A stretch of 64,000 nucleotides of DNA from Martinezella hainanensis (GCF_900094555.1 NZ_FMAC01000019.1:23457-87456); one strand, 5' to 3'. Positions 1 through 8,703 are shown, counted from the first letter of the stretch. Translations and numbers: made by a program. The notes: generated by a model from the letters alone, not told the origin.

Positions 1-327
1 CGATGGCTGTATCAAATTGCGCAAGGGGGCATCCGCGTTGCCGCGTATGTGCTCCCAATAGGTAAATATATCGATGCTTGTCTTCTGGCGCATAATGCGT
101 CCGTGTCCCATTTCATTTCAAATACAAAGGCATTCATTGCCTTCGACTCCTACCTTGCGAATTCCATGCCAGAGCCGGGCCGTTAGGGTTAACAAGGAGT
201 TTCAGTTGCTCGGCGCGGTGGCTGGTGTAAGGCTTTGTTCATCACTTCACCAAGTGACCTTCAGCACGAATTTCCCGGGTGCCATGCAGGCCATCGAGGT
301 CCAATCCGGATAGGAGCATCCCGGCAC
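1..327 (+). other. Left-edge region with no convincing gene, ending in a terminator
   Basis: I see no supportable coding gene here. A frame stays open from base 1 to a TAG at 184-186, but its third-position GC is only about half, unlike the strongly GC-biased genes nearby, so it is probably not coding. A second short frame closes at 313. The stretch is followed at once by a strong intrinsic terminator, so some rightward transcript (the tail of an upstream gene or an untranslated RNA) most likely ends here. Confidence 0.4.
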
Positions 328-358
328 GCCGCCCGATATTACGGGCGGCTTTTTTTTT
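328..358 (+). terminator. Rho-independent terminator
   Basis: A perfect 8-bp stem (GCCGCCCG / CGGGCGGC) with loop ATATTA is followed by nine T residues. It ends a rightward transcript 52 bases before the rhomboid gene. Confidence 0.85.
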
Positions 359-410
359 GATTTTCGCTGCGCTATGTGTCGATGACTTCCATTGATAAGC
401 CGAGCAAGAC

Positions 411-1181
411 ATGGACCATGAACAGCTGCCGCGCCCAGAGCCGGAAAATCCGCAGCCGCAGCAGCGTGCCCCGGCCTTCAATCTGCCTCCTGCCATTCTG
501 GCGAGCCTTGCTGTCCTGATCGTCATCTTCGCGGTCATGAACCTGCCATGGTGGTCGGACAATACGCTGAACTGGATTTATTTTGCCTTCAGCTTCATCC
601 CGGCCCGCTATGCCTTCCCCTTGTCGCAGCAGGGGCTGGAATGGCTATGGACGCCTGTTACCTATTCGCTGCTGCATGGCGGGGTGGAGCATATCGTCTT
701 CAACAGCCTTTGGCTGATGGTCTTTGCCGCGCCGGTGGCGCGACGTATCGGGCCTCTACGCTATGTGATTTTCTGGATTTTCTCGTCCGCCGCCGCCGCC
801 TTCCTGCATGCAGCGCTCTATTGGGGAGACCAGACACTTCTGATCGGGGCGTCCGGCGTCGTCTCGGCGTTGATGGGGGCGGCTTGCCGCTTTGCCTTTC
901 CGGCTATGGACGGTCGGCGGGTCTCCATGCGGCAGGCGCATCTCAACCCGCGTCTCAGTATTCTAGGGTCGCTTCGAAGCCGCACCGTCGTCGCCTATAT
1001 CGTCATGTGGGTCGCCGGCAATGCACTCGTCGCCTTCGGGATCAACCTTGCCGGCGACAGCTCGCAGCCGGTGGCATGGGATGCTCATATCGGTGGATTC
1101 CTGTTCGGATTCCTGCTTTTTGCACCCTTCGACCGGCAGCCGCTTGTGGAAGCTCAGCAAGCTTTACCACCCGATGAATGA
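411..1181 (+). CDS. Rhomboid-family intramembrane serine protease
   Basis: A polytopic membrane protein of 256 residues with the rhomboid signature. The catalytic serine lies in GASG (Ser148) and the partner histidine in DAHIGG (His226). The HGGVEHIVFN segment (His89, His94, Asn98) matches the conserved HxxxxHxxxN of TM2. The first 25 residues are Pro/Gln/Glu-rich and cytosolic, and about six hydrophobic segments follow. Rhomboids cleave single-pass membrane proteins within the bilayer; the substrate here cannot be guessed. The start has only a weak ribosome-binding site, and an independent terminator just upstream suggests the gene has its own promoter. Family assignment is firm. Confidence 0.9.
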   Translation: MDHEQLPRPEPENPQPQQRAPAFNLPPAILASLAVLIVIFAVMNLPWWSDNTLNWIYFAFSFIPARYAFPLSQQGLEWLWTPVTYSLLHGGVEHIVFNSLWLMVFAAPVARRIGPLRYVIFWIFSSAAAAFLHAALYWGDQTLLIGASGVVSALMGAACRFAFPAMDGRRVSMRQAHLNPRLSILGSLRSRTVVAYIVMWVAGNALVAFGINLAGDSSQPVAWDAHIGGFLFGFLLFAPFDRQPLVEAQQALPPDE

Positions 1182-1346
1182 GCTGTTGCTTTCTTACTGA
1201 CACAGGCGCACCATTGCTATCCGTCGGTCATGGGATGAGAAGATCGACCGACCGACGGGCAAGGCGTCGGTTTGAGCTCCGGGGGTAATTTCGGAACATA
1301 TCGGACGCTTCAAGTGTTCATCATGCTTTCGAGATGGGAGGATCGA

Positions 1347-1781
1347 ATGTCAGTTTCCGTAAAGGCCATACTTGAAGCCAAGGGCCGCGACGTCGTCACG
1401 ACGGGCGGTAATACGACCGTTGGCGAGGCCGCGAAGATTCTCAACGAGAATCGGATCGGCGCCATCGTGGTCGTCGGACCGGGCGGCAAGATTTCCGGCA
1501 TCTTCACCGAGCGGGATGTCGTCAATGCGGTTGCCAAGCATGGCCATGAATGCCTCGACAAGCCGATCGCTTCGATGATGACGGCCAAGGTACATCGCTG
1601 CAAGGAAGATACGACGACCGACGAATTGATGGAGCTGATGACGATGCGCCGCTTCCGTCACGTTCCCGTCGAAGAGAAAGGCAAGCTTTCCGGCATCATT
1701 TCCATCGGCGACGTCGTCAAATGGCGTATCCGCGAGATCGAGCTCGAAGCCGAGCAGATCAAGGCCTATATCGCCGGGTGA
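1347..1781 (+). CDS. CBS-domain protein
   Basis: A 144-residue cytoplasmic protein made of two CBS motifs (about residues 7-62 and 75-132), with little else beyond a charged C-terminal helix. CBS pairs bind adenine nucleotides and usually act as energy or redox sensors for partner proteins. The two halves carry the usual GIFTERDVV and GIISIGDVVKW turns. The start is set by GGGAGG at 1336-1341 just before the ATG; an in-frame start 75 bases upstream has no such site and would add an unrelated leader. Its partner is unknown. It stands alone, with 166 bases before it and a convergent lipase gene after it. Confidence 0.85.
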   Translation: MSVSVKAILEAKGRDVVTTGGNTTVGEAAKILNENRIGAIVVVGPGGKISGIFTERDVVNAVAKHGHECLDKPIASMMTAKVHRCKEDTTTDELMELMTMRRFRHVPVEEKGKLSGIISIGDVVKWRIREIELEAEQIKAYIAG

Positions 1782-1940
1782 GGGGCGGTTCGGTGCTGTC
1801 GAAGCAATCGACCCCGTGGGTCGATTGCCGCAACGAATGCATGGAGCTCAAAACCAAGGGCCGGATTGTACCGCATCGACAGAGTCTCTCTTGTTTGCGG
1901 CGGAGATGCCCAACTTATCTATATACGTTTGATTTACGCC

Positions 1941-2900
1941 TTAGCGCGCGTAGGCTTCCTGCATGCGGCGGATTTCGGTCAATCGTGCCAACGTTTCTTC
2001 GTAGCCACGCTCTATAGCTTCGCCAGCACGGTGAAATTCAGACAGGCCGATATCGCTGAGCCGAGGATGCAACGCAAGATCTGGTGGATCTCCGGCCAAA
2101 CGCGCGCGAGCGATCCTGTCCTGAATGATGTTGAAAGCCTGCACCATGACGCCGGTCATGCCGAGTTTCATGGAAGGAGGGTCCTCCCGGCGCAGCAGAT
2201 CACCGTTCGGCAGTCCGACATTGTGTTTGACCACAGCAGAGCGGCCAAAGAGATCGTAGTGCAGATTGACGGCGACCACGAGCGGCTGTTCATATGTGCG
2301 GCACACCGAAACCGGTACGGGATTGACCAAGGCACCGTCGACCAGTGTGCGGCCGTTGGTGCGAACCGGCTCGAAAATGCCGGGCAGGGCATAGGAAGCC
2401 CTGAGCGCCGTGATGAGCGATCCATTGGCAATCCAGACTTCATGGCCTGTATTCAACTCCGACGCGACCGCGACAAAGGGACGGTCGAGATCTTCGATGG
2501 AAAATCCTTCCAGATGTTCCTGCATGCGCTTGGTCAGCCGCATGCCGCCGAACAGTCCGCTACCGCCGATGGTGAGGTCGAGCAGGCTGGCGATGCGACG
2601 CATGGTCAGCGAACGCGCGAAGGCCTCGAGCTCGTCAAGCTTGCCGGCAAGATAGCAGCCACCGACCAGGGCGCCGATCGACGTGCCGGCAATCATGCCG
2701 ACTGCAATGCCGGCTTCATCGAGTGCGCGCAAGACGCCGATATGCGCCCAGCCGCGCGCAGCGCCACCGCCAAGCGCCAGGGCAATCTTCACTTTTTTAG
2801 GAGGGCCAGGAGGGAGAAGCGGGGTAGACGTATCCTGCGTGAGGCCTGAACCGGTCGAGCTCTGTCCGCCGATATGACGATTCAACCCCCAATTCAGCAT
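1941..2900 (-). CDS. Patatin-like phospholipase (RssA-type)
   Basis: A 319-residue patatin-fold lipid acyl hydrolase. The glycine-rich oxyanion loop GGGAARGWAH precedes the nucleophile elbow GTSIG (Ser74), and the second member of the Ser-Asp dyad is in VDGALVNPVP (Asp188). The first 35 residues are Gly/Ser/Pro-rich and low in complexity. No clear signal peptide is seen, so it is probably cytoplasmic or membrane-associated, as for other NTE/RssA-like bacterial proteins. GGAGGAGG lies 6-7 bases before the ATG and fixes the start. The natural lipid substrate is unknown. Confidence 0.88.
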   Translation of the reverse strand: MLNWGLNRHIGGQSSTGSGLTQDTSTPLLPPGPPKKVKIALALGGGAARGWAHIGVLRALDEAGIAVGMIAGTSIGALVGGCYLAGKLDELEAFARSLTMRRIASLLDLTIGGSGLFGGMRLTKRMQEHLEGFSIEDLDRPFVAVASELNTGHEVWIANGSLITALRASYALPGIFEPVRTNGRTLVDGALVNPVPVSVCRTYEQPLVVAVNLHYDLFGRSAVVKHNVGLPNGDLLRREDPPSMKLGMTGVMVQAFNIIQDRIARARLAGDPPDLALHPRLSDIGLSEFHRAGEAIERGYEETLARLTEIRRMQEAYAR

Positions 2901-3007
2901 GTTACGCCTCCTCCGAGGCTCCGTGTGCCTCGGCTAAAATACTGTCCCTTTTTCGTTTCCAAATCGTATACTGGTTGTGGCTTGTTGAAACACCATCACC
3001 GATAGGT

Positions 3008-3457
3008 CTATTGTTTGTAGACTTCTTCCGGATTGAAATGCAGGTGATCGTCGACCACGCTCAGCACCGGCTTCCCATCTTCGAGCTCAACCGTTCGATA
3101 GAAGCAGGAACGGCGACCAGTATGGCACGTCGCATCATGTCCGGCGACCTCCACTTTCAGCCAAATGGCGTCCTGATCGCAATCCGTTCGGATTTCCTTC
3201 ACCGTCTGAAGGTTTCCCGAGGTTTCACCTTTTTTCCAGATTTTTCCGCGCGAGCGGCTGAAATAGTGCGCCGTGCCGGTCTTGATCGTCAGGGCGAGCG
3301 CCTCGGCATTCATATGCGCAACCATCAGCAATTCGCCATCATGCGCATCGGTCACGATCGCGGTAATCAGGCCGCGATCGTCGAAACGGGGCGTGAAATC
3401 GCCGGCATCCTCCAGCTCGGATTTATCTTCAGAAGGAGCATTGAAAATCACATTCAT
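3008..3457 (-). CDS. hisI: Phosphoribosyl-AMP cyclohydrolase
   Basis: Catalyses the third step of histidine synthesis, opening the purine ring of phosphoribosyl-AMP. The 149-residue protein has the metal motif DCDQD (92-96) and the zinc cysteines C93, C111 and C118 within CHTGRRSC. It is a stand-alone HisI without a fused HisE pyrophosphatase domain, as is usual in alphaproteobacteria. The ATG at 3457 is preferred because the longer in-frame start would overlap folE; from 3457 the gap to folE is 25 bases and a GAG-rich site precedes it. It is the second gene of a probable folE-hisI operon; both enzymes are cyclohydrolases acting on purine nucleotides. Confidence 0.95.
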   Translation of the reverse strand: MNVIFNAPSEDKSELEDAGDFTPRFDDRGLITAIVTDAHDGELLMVAHMNAEALALTIKTGTAHYFSRSRGKIWKKGETSGNLQTVKEIRTDCDQDAIWLKVEVAGHDATCHTGRRSCFYRTVELEDGKPVLSVVDDHLHFNPEEVYKQ

Positions 3458-3482
3458 CTCCGGCTCTTTCGTTGAAGCCTGG

Positions 3483-4094
3483 TCAGCGGCCCCGGACCAA
3501 AGACATGAAACGGGCCTGTTCGGCCGGATCGGCCTTGAAGGCACCCGTGAAGGTCATCGTCAGCGTCGAGGAACCCTGCTTCTTTATGCCACGCATGGAC
3601 ATGCACATATGTTCGGCGTCGATCATCACCGCAACGCCGCGCGGACGCAGCGACTCGTCAATCGCATTGGCGATCTGGGCCGTCATGGCTTCCTGCGTCT
3701 GCAGGCGGCGCGCAAAAATATCGACGACGCGAGCGATTTTCGACAGGCCAAGAACACGACCGCTCGGCAGATAGGCGACATGCGCCTTACCGATGATCGG
3801 CACCATGTGATGTTCGCAATGCGAGTAGAATGGAACATCACGCTCGAGGACGATGTCATCGTAGCCGGAGACTTCTTCGAAAGTGCGGCCGAGCACATCC
3901 TCGGGATTCAGTTCGTAGCCGCCGAAGAGCTCGCGATAAGCCTTGGCAACGCGCGCGGGCGTATCGAGCAGGCCTTCGCGACGCGGATCATCACCGGCCC
4001 AGCGAAGGAGAACGCGGATTGCGTCTTCGGCTTCCTGCTGCGACGGGCGTTCGGAATCAGTGACTTGCGGAAAGTTCTTTACAATGGCGTCCAT
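3483..4094 (-). CDS. folE: GTP cyclohydrolase I
   Basis: Converts GTP to 7,8-dihydroneopterin triphosphate, the first step of folate and pterin synthesis. The 203-residue chain has the type IA zinc ligands C93 and H96 in SHCEHHMVP and C164 in EHMCMSMRG, followed by the RGI loop (168-170) and STLTM strand of the active site. Length matches the family. It lies just upstream of hisI on the same strand and probably leads that transcript. The 290 bases upstream are shared with the divergent NifU-like gene and contain a short dyad. Confidence 0.95.
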   Translation of the reverse strand: MDAIVKNFPQVTDSERPSQQEAEDAIRVLLRWAGDDPRREGLLDTPARVAKAYRELFGGYELNPEDVLGRTFEEVSGYDDIVLERDVPFYSHCEHHMVPIIGKAHVAYLPSGRVLGLSKIARVVDIFARRLQTQEAMTAQIANAIDESLRPRGVAVMIDAEHMCMSMRGIKKQGSSTLTMTFTGAFKADPAEQARFMSLVRGR

Positions 4095-4317
4095 TACCTG
4101 TGGTTCTCCTGATCCGCTGCGCGGATATCATCTTGTCGGACTCGCCACTGGCATTCCCCGAGGTACGGAGATTTTGTACCTTTGGCGGGCTCCGGGGCGT
4201 TCTGGCTGGCGGACAAGCCTGCCGTCCTGCACGGTTTCCCATCAAACTTACAGAAGACCATTGCATTTCGTTGGTCTTCGAACGACATACATATAGTATG
4301 GCATTGTCCCTGTGAAA

Positions 4318-4334
4318 GTGTCCGAAATGGACAC
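4318..4334 (+). promoter_or_regulatory. Inverted repeat upstream of the NifU-like gene
   Basis: GTGTCC-GAAAT-GGACAC is a perfect 6-bp dyad, 53 bases before the NifU-like start and inside the region shared with divergent folE. A T-rich stretch follows shortly after. It could be an operator or a weak attenuator-like hairpin; the sequence does not decide. Confidence 0.35.
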
Positions 4335-4386
4335 GCTGTGTTTTTTGTTACGAAACACGAACGGGTGCATCGGAGCAAAATCTGTG

Positions 4387-4848
4387 ATGGACGACATCTA
4401 CAACAGCAAAATCCTAGAGTTTGCCGGCAATATCGGCCGCATCGGCAATCTTTCTGACGCTGATGCCAGTGCCCAGGCCCATTCCAGACTGTGCGGTTCT
4501 CGCGTAAAAATCTGGCTGAAAATGGACGGCGATGTGGTGACCGATTTTGCCCATGACGTCAAGGCCTGTGCGCTCGGCCAGGCATCCTCTTCGATCATGG
4601 CCCTCCATGTCGTCGGCGCTTCGGCAGATGAAGTGCGCAAGGCCCGCGAAGACATGCTCGCCATGCTCAAGGCCGACGGCGAGGGGCCGGACGGACGTTT
4701 CGAGGACATGCGCTATCTGAGGCCGGTCAGGGACTATAAGGCCCGCCATGCCTCGACCATGCTGACATTCGATGCCGTCGTGGATGCGATCGGGCAGATC
4801 GAGGCGGCTCGCCAGGGCGAGAATGCCAAAACAGCCGCGGCGGTCTAG
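4387..4848 (+). CDS. NifU-like iron-sulfur scaffold protein (COG0822 type)
   Basis: A 153-residue relative of the IscU/SufU/NifU-N scaffold. Two cluster-ligand cysteines are visible, C36 in LCGS and C61 in ACALGQASS. The position where SufU/IscU proteins carry the third cysteine reads RHAST, with Ser123, so the classical three-cysteine site is incomplete. It is therefore more safely called a scaffold-like protein than a working scaffold. The ATG at 4387 is chosen over an upstream in-frame ATG at 4312, which would start inside the dyad region. It is followed after 14 bases by yidD and then DUF1697, a likely operon. No isc or suf genes are nearby. Confidence 0.8.
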   Translation: MDDIYNSKILEFAGNIGRIGNLSDADASAQAHSRLCGSRVKIWLKMDGDVVTDFAHDVKACALGQASSSIMALHVVGASADEVRKAREDMLAMLKADGEGPDGRFEDMRYLRPVRDYKARHASTMLTFDAVVDAIGQIEAARQGENAKTAAAV

Positions 4849-4862
4849 GCGGGCTGCGGACC

Positions 4863-5285
4863 ATGTGCCAATTCTGTCTGATGCAGGACGACGATGAGGA
4901 CGAGGGCGGTGCCGCTCCTCCGAGGCACGCGCGTCGCGACACATCACCGGCGGGTGACAAGATCGCAAAATCGCGAAACTATTCAGGACCTTTTCGCAAG
5001 ACACCGGACCGGCTTTTCGGAATGGGCCTCATTCGCCTTTATCAACTGACGCTTTCTGGCTTCATCGGCAATTCCTGCCGCCATATCCCAACCTGTTCGG
5101 AATATGGCTATGAAGCCGTTGCTCGCCACGGGCTCTGGGCTGGCGGCTGGATGACGCTGTTTCGCGTCGTCCGGTGCGGTCCTGGTGGGACGAGTGGGCT
5201 CGATCCGGTGCCCGATGAGCTGGAGCGCCGCTATCACTGGTGGACGCCCTGGCGCTATTTCCGTCTCGGGCACAAGGCTGCCTGA
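4863..5285 (+). CDS. yidD: Membrane protein insertion efficiency factor YidD
   Basis: YidD (DUF37) assists YidC in inserting inner-membrane proteins. The 140-residue protein has the family core: an amphipathic IRLYQLTLS helix, the cysteine motif CRHIPTCSEYGYEA and the following HG..GGW..L.R..RC.P segment. The first 45 residues are an acidic, variable extension with a CxxC-like MCQFC start that most YidD proteins lack; an internal start is possible but less well placed. In many bacteria yidD sits in the rnpA-yidC cluster. Here, as in other rhizobia, it is detached and follows the NifU-like gene. Confidence 0.9.
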   Translation: MCQFCLMQDDDEDEGGAAPPRHARRDTSPAGDKIAKSRNYSGPFRKTPDRLFGMGLIRLYQLTLSGFIGNSCRHIPTCSEYGYEAVARHGLWAGGWMTLFRVVRCGPGGTSGLDPVPDELERRYHWWTPWRYFRLGHKAA

Positions 5286-5289
5286 CCGC

Positions 5290-5835
5290 ATGGCGATCTA
5301 CGTCGCGCTGCTCTACAGTATCGTTCTCGGGTCGGGCCGCAGGGTCGTCATGGCCGATCTCAAGGCGATGGCGGAGAGTTTGGGCTTTCGCAATGCCCGC
5401 ACTCTGGTGGCGACCGGCAATCTCGTTTTCGAAGCCGAGCTACAGCCGATCGCATCGATCGAGGCAAAGCTTGAAGCCGGCTTTGCTGCGGCTTTCGGCA
5501 AGCATGTCGACATCATCGTCCGCGATGCCGATACATGGTTGAGGCTTGCCAACGGCAATCCCTTTCTCGACGGGATTGGCAGCGAGGTCATCGTTCGAGT
5601 GATGCGGCAGCCGCTCGAACCCGAAGTGCTGGTAACGCTTGCGAAATACCGCCGGGGCGAGCGTCTGGCTGTTGTCGACGGCGATCTATGGATCGATTTC
5701 GGTCTCAAGGCCAGCGAGACAAAAATGCTGCCGGCCCTGACGACGAAGAGGCTTGGCATCGGAACGATGCGAAACTGGAACACCGTGCGCGGCATCGCTC
5801 AAATGATTAGCTGCGACGAAAAAACTTACATTTAA
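5290..5835 (+). CDS. DUF1697 family protein
   Basis: A 181-residue cytoplasmic protein of the DUF1697 family, recognised from the opening MAIYVALLYSIVLG with the LGFRNARTLVATGNLVFE strand-helix unit. The function of the family is unknown. The ATG at 5290 lies four bases after the yidD stop, so translation is probably coupled. The C-terminal part (KASETKMLPALTTKRLGIGTMRNWNTV) is the usual conserved end of the family. It is the last gene of the NifU-like/yidD cluster. Confidence 0.85.
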   Translation: MAIYVALLYSIVLGSGRRVVMADLKAMAESLGFRNARTLVATGNLVFEAELQPIASIEAKLEAGFAAAFGKHVDIIVRDADTWLRLANGNPFLDGIGSEVIVRVMRQPLEPEVLVTLAKYRRGERLAVVDGDLWIDFGLKASETKMLPALTTKRLGIGTMRNWNTVRGIAQMISCDEKTYI

Positions 5836-5847
5836 AAAGGCATCGAG

Positions 5848-5928
5848 ATGTGGCTCTACTGTCATGCCGATCTAGTGGCGGTATTCAAACGCAATCATGG
5901 CAATAGACATGGGGCGGAAATGCATTGA
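5848..5928 (+). CDS. Possible 26-residue leader ORF
   Basis: An ATG with AAAAAGG nine bases upstream opens a 26-codon frame whose TGA (5926-5928) overlaps the TTG start (5925) of the next gene in the form TTGA. The peptide has no recognisable features. The layout would suit translational coupling, but a short chance frame is equally possible. Confidence 0.3.
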   Translation: MWLYCHADLVAVFKRNHGNRHGAEMH

Positions 5929-6539
5929 GTGAAAATACCTCAGGAAATACCAAGCCGGAATTGCAAGCAAAAATGGCGGCTGCGAATAAACGTGGCCAAT
6001 TGCTCATGTTTGTCTGGGGCGTCTCGCTTCTTGTCGCCATCGCGGCTTGGGTGTTGTTCCACTACGAATTACAATCGGTTGCGTGTTATTTCCGCGATAA
6101 TTCGTTTCTGCGCGATATCTGGCCGCCAAATGCTACCGCTTTGTTGCAAATGCCGAGCCTACACTATTCAGAGAGGGATCAATGCACCTTCTTTGGCGTC
6201 AGATCGATCACCAGTCTGACGTTGCTTGTGGGTTTCATCATTCTTTTTGCTTGGACTGGCAAGGAGTTGAGAAGCTTCAGAATCAAGAAATTTCCCCTGA
6301 TCTTTCCGGCTTTATTGATAGGTTTCGCTATATTCTTCATGTGGTTGGATAAGTTCGACGATTATCATGGCTTGCACGCTTCGTTTGGCTTCCACCCGAA
6401 TGATTCCATCGACGCCGCAATTATCAAAAGCCTCCTTAGAATATACTTCTATTATTGGCTGCTTTTTTGCTCGCTCCTCAGCCTTATTTTATATTTCCCC
6501 CCGAAACCGGCCTCCAAATCACCTTCCCCGACAAGCTAA
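5925..6539 (+). CDS. Hypothetical membrane protein, AT-richer than its neighbours
   Basis: I do not recognise this 204-residue protein. Four hydrophobic segments are visible (about 27-46, 95-112, 121-140 and 170-190), with a polar loop 47-90 containing two cysteines that may face the periplasm. Codon use is clearly AT-richer than in the flanking genes (many TTT, ATT and AAT codons), which suggests recent acquisition or weak selection. The start is TTG at 5925; an in-frame ATG at 5970 is an alternative. No mobile-element genes flank it. It could be one of the many small orphan membrane proteins in rhizobial genomes. Confidence 0.6.
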   Translation: MSENTSGNTKPELQAKMAAANKRGQLLMFVWGVSLLVAIAAWVLFHYELQSVACYFRDNSFLRDIWPPNATALLQMPSLHYSERDQCTFFGVRSITSLTLLVGFIILFAWTGKELRSFRIKKFPLIFPALLIGFAIFFMWLDKFDDYHGLHASFGFHPNDSIDAAIIKSLLRIYFYYWLLFCSLLSLILYFPPKPASKSPSPTS

Positions 6540-6621
6540 GGCCCGCTCGATTTCTACGGTCCTTAAGCGCACTTTCCTTTACTAAGGTCTGAAAAGCCTT
6601 TATCAGGCACGCGGTCAATTG

Positions 6622-6636
6622 TCCGCAAGATGCGGA
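6622..6636 (+). promoter_or_regulatory. Short hairpin in the thrS leader
   Basis: TCCGCA-AGA-TGCGGA forms a perfect 6-bp stem 62 bases before the thrS start. It lies in the untranslated leader and lacks a T-run. No T-box is recognisable. A regulatory role is only possible. Confidence 0.25.
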
Positions 6637-6698
6637 TGTTTGACCATTTCCACCAAACCACCCGCATTCGTTGGCGGGACTGGACAAGGAGCATATCG

Positions 6699-8687
6699 AT
6701 GTCCCAACCCATTTCCCTGACATTTCCCGATGATTCCGTGCGCAGCTTCGCTGCCGGCACGACCGGTCGCGATGTCGCCGAATCCATTTCCAAGTCGCTG
6801 GCCAAGAAGGCTGTCGCCATTGCTATCGACGGCACCGTGCGCGACCTTTCCGATCCGGTGACCGATGGTAAGATCGAAATCATTACCCGTTCGGACGATC
6901 GTGCGCTGGAGCTGATCCGCCACGACACCGCGCACGTTCTCGCCGAAGCCGTACAGGAACTTTGGCCGGGAACGCAGGTGACGATCGGCCCGGTCATCGA
7001 AAACGGCTTCTATTACGACTTTGCCAAGAACGAGCCCTTCACGCCCGATGATCTGCCTGTCATCGAGAAGCGGATGCGCGAGATCATTCTGCGCAACAAG
7101 CCGTTCACCAAGGAAATCTGGTCGCGCGAAAAGGCGAAGGAAGTCTTTGCTTCCAAGGGCGAACGCTACAAGGTGGAGCTGGTCGACGCTATCCCCGAAG
7201 GTCAGGATCTGAAGATCTATTACCAGGGCGACTGGTTCGACCTCTGCCGCGGTCCGCACATGGCCTCGACCGGCCAGATCGGCAATGCCTTCAAGCTGAT
7301 GAAGGTTGCCGGCGCCTATTGGCGTGGCGACAGCAACAATCCGATGCTGACCCGCATCTATGGCACGGCATTCGCCGAACAGGCGGATCTGGATAACTAC
7401 CTGCACATTCTCGCCGAAGCCGAAAAGCGCGACCATCGCCGTCTCGGCCGCGAAATGGACCTGTTCCATTTCCAGGAAGAGGGCCCCGGCGTCGTCTTCT
7501 GGCACGGCAAGGGCTGGCGCATGTTCCAGACGCTGGTGTCCTATATGCGCCGGCGGCTGCAGGGCGACTATCAGGAAGTCAACGCGCCGCAGGTGCTCGA
7601 CAAGTCGCTTTGGGAGACTTCTGGTCACTGGGGCTGGTACCGCGACAACATGTTCAAGGTGACGGTCGCTGGTGATGACACTGACGACGACCGCGTCTTC
7701 GCACTGAAGCCGATGAACTGCCCGGGCCACATCCAGATCTTCAAGCATGGCTTGAAGTCTTACCGCGAACTGCCGATCCGCCTTGCGGAATTCGGTGCGG
7801 TCCATCGCTACGAACCTTCGGGCGCGCTGCATGGCCTGATGCGCGTGCGCGGCTTCACGCAGGACGATGCTCACATCTTCTGCACCGACGAGCAGATGGC
7901 CGCCGAATGCCTGAAGATCAACGATCTCATCCTGTCCGTCTATGAAGACTTCGGCTTCAAGGAGATCGTCGTCAAGCTCTCGACCCGCCCGGAAAAGCGC
8001 GTTGGTTCGGACGAGCTCTGGGATCGCGCCGAAAGCGTGATGATGGACGTGCTGAAGACGATCGAGGCGCAGTCCGAAGGGCGTATCAAGACCGGCATTC
8101 TGCCGGGCGAGGGCGCGTTCTACGGGCCGAAGTTCGAATATACGCTGAAGGATGCCATCGGCCGTGAATGGCAGTGTGGCACGACGCAGGTCGACTTCAA
8201 CCTGCCGGAACGCTTCGGTGCGTTCTATATCGACCAGCACTCCGAAAAGACGCAGCCGGTGATGATCCATCGCGCCATCTGCGGCTCGATGGAACGCTTC
8301 CTCGGCATCCTGATCGAGAACTTCGCCGGCCACATGCCGCTCTGGGTCTCGCCGCTGCAAGTCGTCGTCGCGACGATTACCTCGGAAGCCGATGCCTATG
8401 GCGAGGAAGTTGCCGAGGCGCTGCGCGATGCCGGTCTCGATGTCGAAACCGACTTCCGCAACGAGAAGATCAACTACAAGATCCGCGAGCATTCGGTGAC
8501 GAAGGTTCCGGTCATCATCGTCTGCGGCAAGAAGGAAGCCGAGGAGCGGTCGGTCAACATCCGCCGTCTTGGCAGCCAGTCGCAGACCTCGATGTCGCTC
8601 GACGAAGCGATCGCGTCGCTGTCTCTCGAAGCGACGCCGCCGGACGTTCTGCGCAAGCGCGAAGCACGACGCGTCAGGGCCGCTTGA
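6699..8687 (+). CDS. thrS: Threonyl-tRNA synthetase
   Basis: A 662-residue class II aminoacyl-tRNA synthetase. Domains in order: N-terminal TGS domain (1-62), the editing/second additional domain with HDTAHVLAEAV (about 76-86) and the HMASTGQIGNAF region, the class II core from about 260 with MNCPGH (zinc Cys), motif 2 (FGAVHRYEPSGALHGLMRVR) and motif 3 (IHRAICGSMERFLGILIE), and the anticodon-binding domain (about 545 to the end). AAGGAG lies eight bases before the ATG at 6699; the longer in-frame start at 6630 would place the leader hairpin in the coding sequence. It is monocistronic. Confidence 0.97.
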   Translation: MSQPISLTFPDDSVRSFAAGTTGRDVAESISKSLAKKAVAIAIDGTVRDLSDPVTDGKIEIITRSDDRALELIRHDTAHVLAEAVQELWPGTQVTIGPVIENGFYYDFAKNEPFTPDDLPVIEKRMREIILRNKPFTKEIWSREKAKEVFASKGERYKVELVDAIPEGQDLKIYYQGDWFDLCRGPHMASTGQIGNAFKLMKVAGAYWRGDSNNPMLTRIYGTAFAEQADLDNYLHILAEAEKRDHRRLGREMDLFHFQEEGPGVVFWHGKGWRMFQTLVSYMRRRLQGDYQEVNAPQVLDKSLWETSGHWGWYRDNMFKVTVAGDDTDDDRVFALKPMNCPGHIQIFKHGLKSYRELPIRLAEFGAVHRYEPSGALHGLMRVRGFTQDDAHIFCTDEQMAAECLKINDLILSVYEDFGFKEIVVKLSTRPEKRVGSDELWDRAESVMMDVLKTIEAQSEGRIKTGILPGEGAFYGPKFEYTLKDAIGREWQCGTTQVDFNLPERFGAFYIDQHSEKTQPVMIHRAICGSMERFLGILIENFAGHMPLWVSPLQVVVATITSEADAYGEEVAEALRDAGLDVETDFRNEKINYKIREHSVTKVPVIIVCGKKEAEERSVNIRRLGSQSQTSMSLDEAIASLSLEATPPDVLRKREARRVRAA

Positions 8688-8703
8688 CGGCCACCTTATC
8701 TGG

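Noticed and set aside
6540..6698. Threonine leader peptide or T-box before thrS
   Set aside because: Only two adjacent Thr codons occur in the upstream frame, there is no terminator-antiterminator pair, and T-boxes are not typical of alphaproteobacteria.
6615..8492. A 625-codon open frame on the - strand
   Set aside because: Antisense to thrS; no recognisable domain and explained by codon bias.
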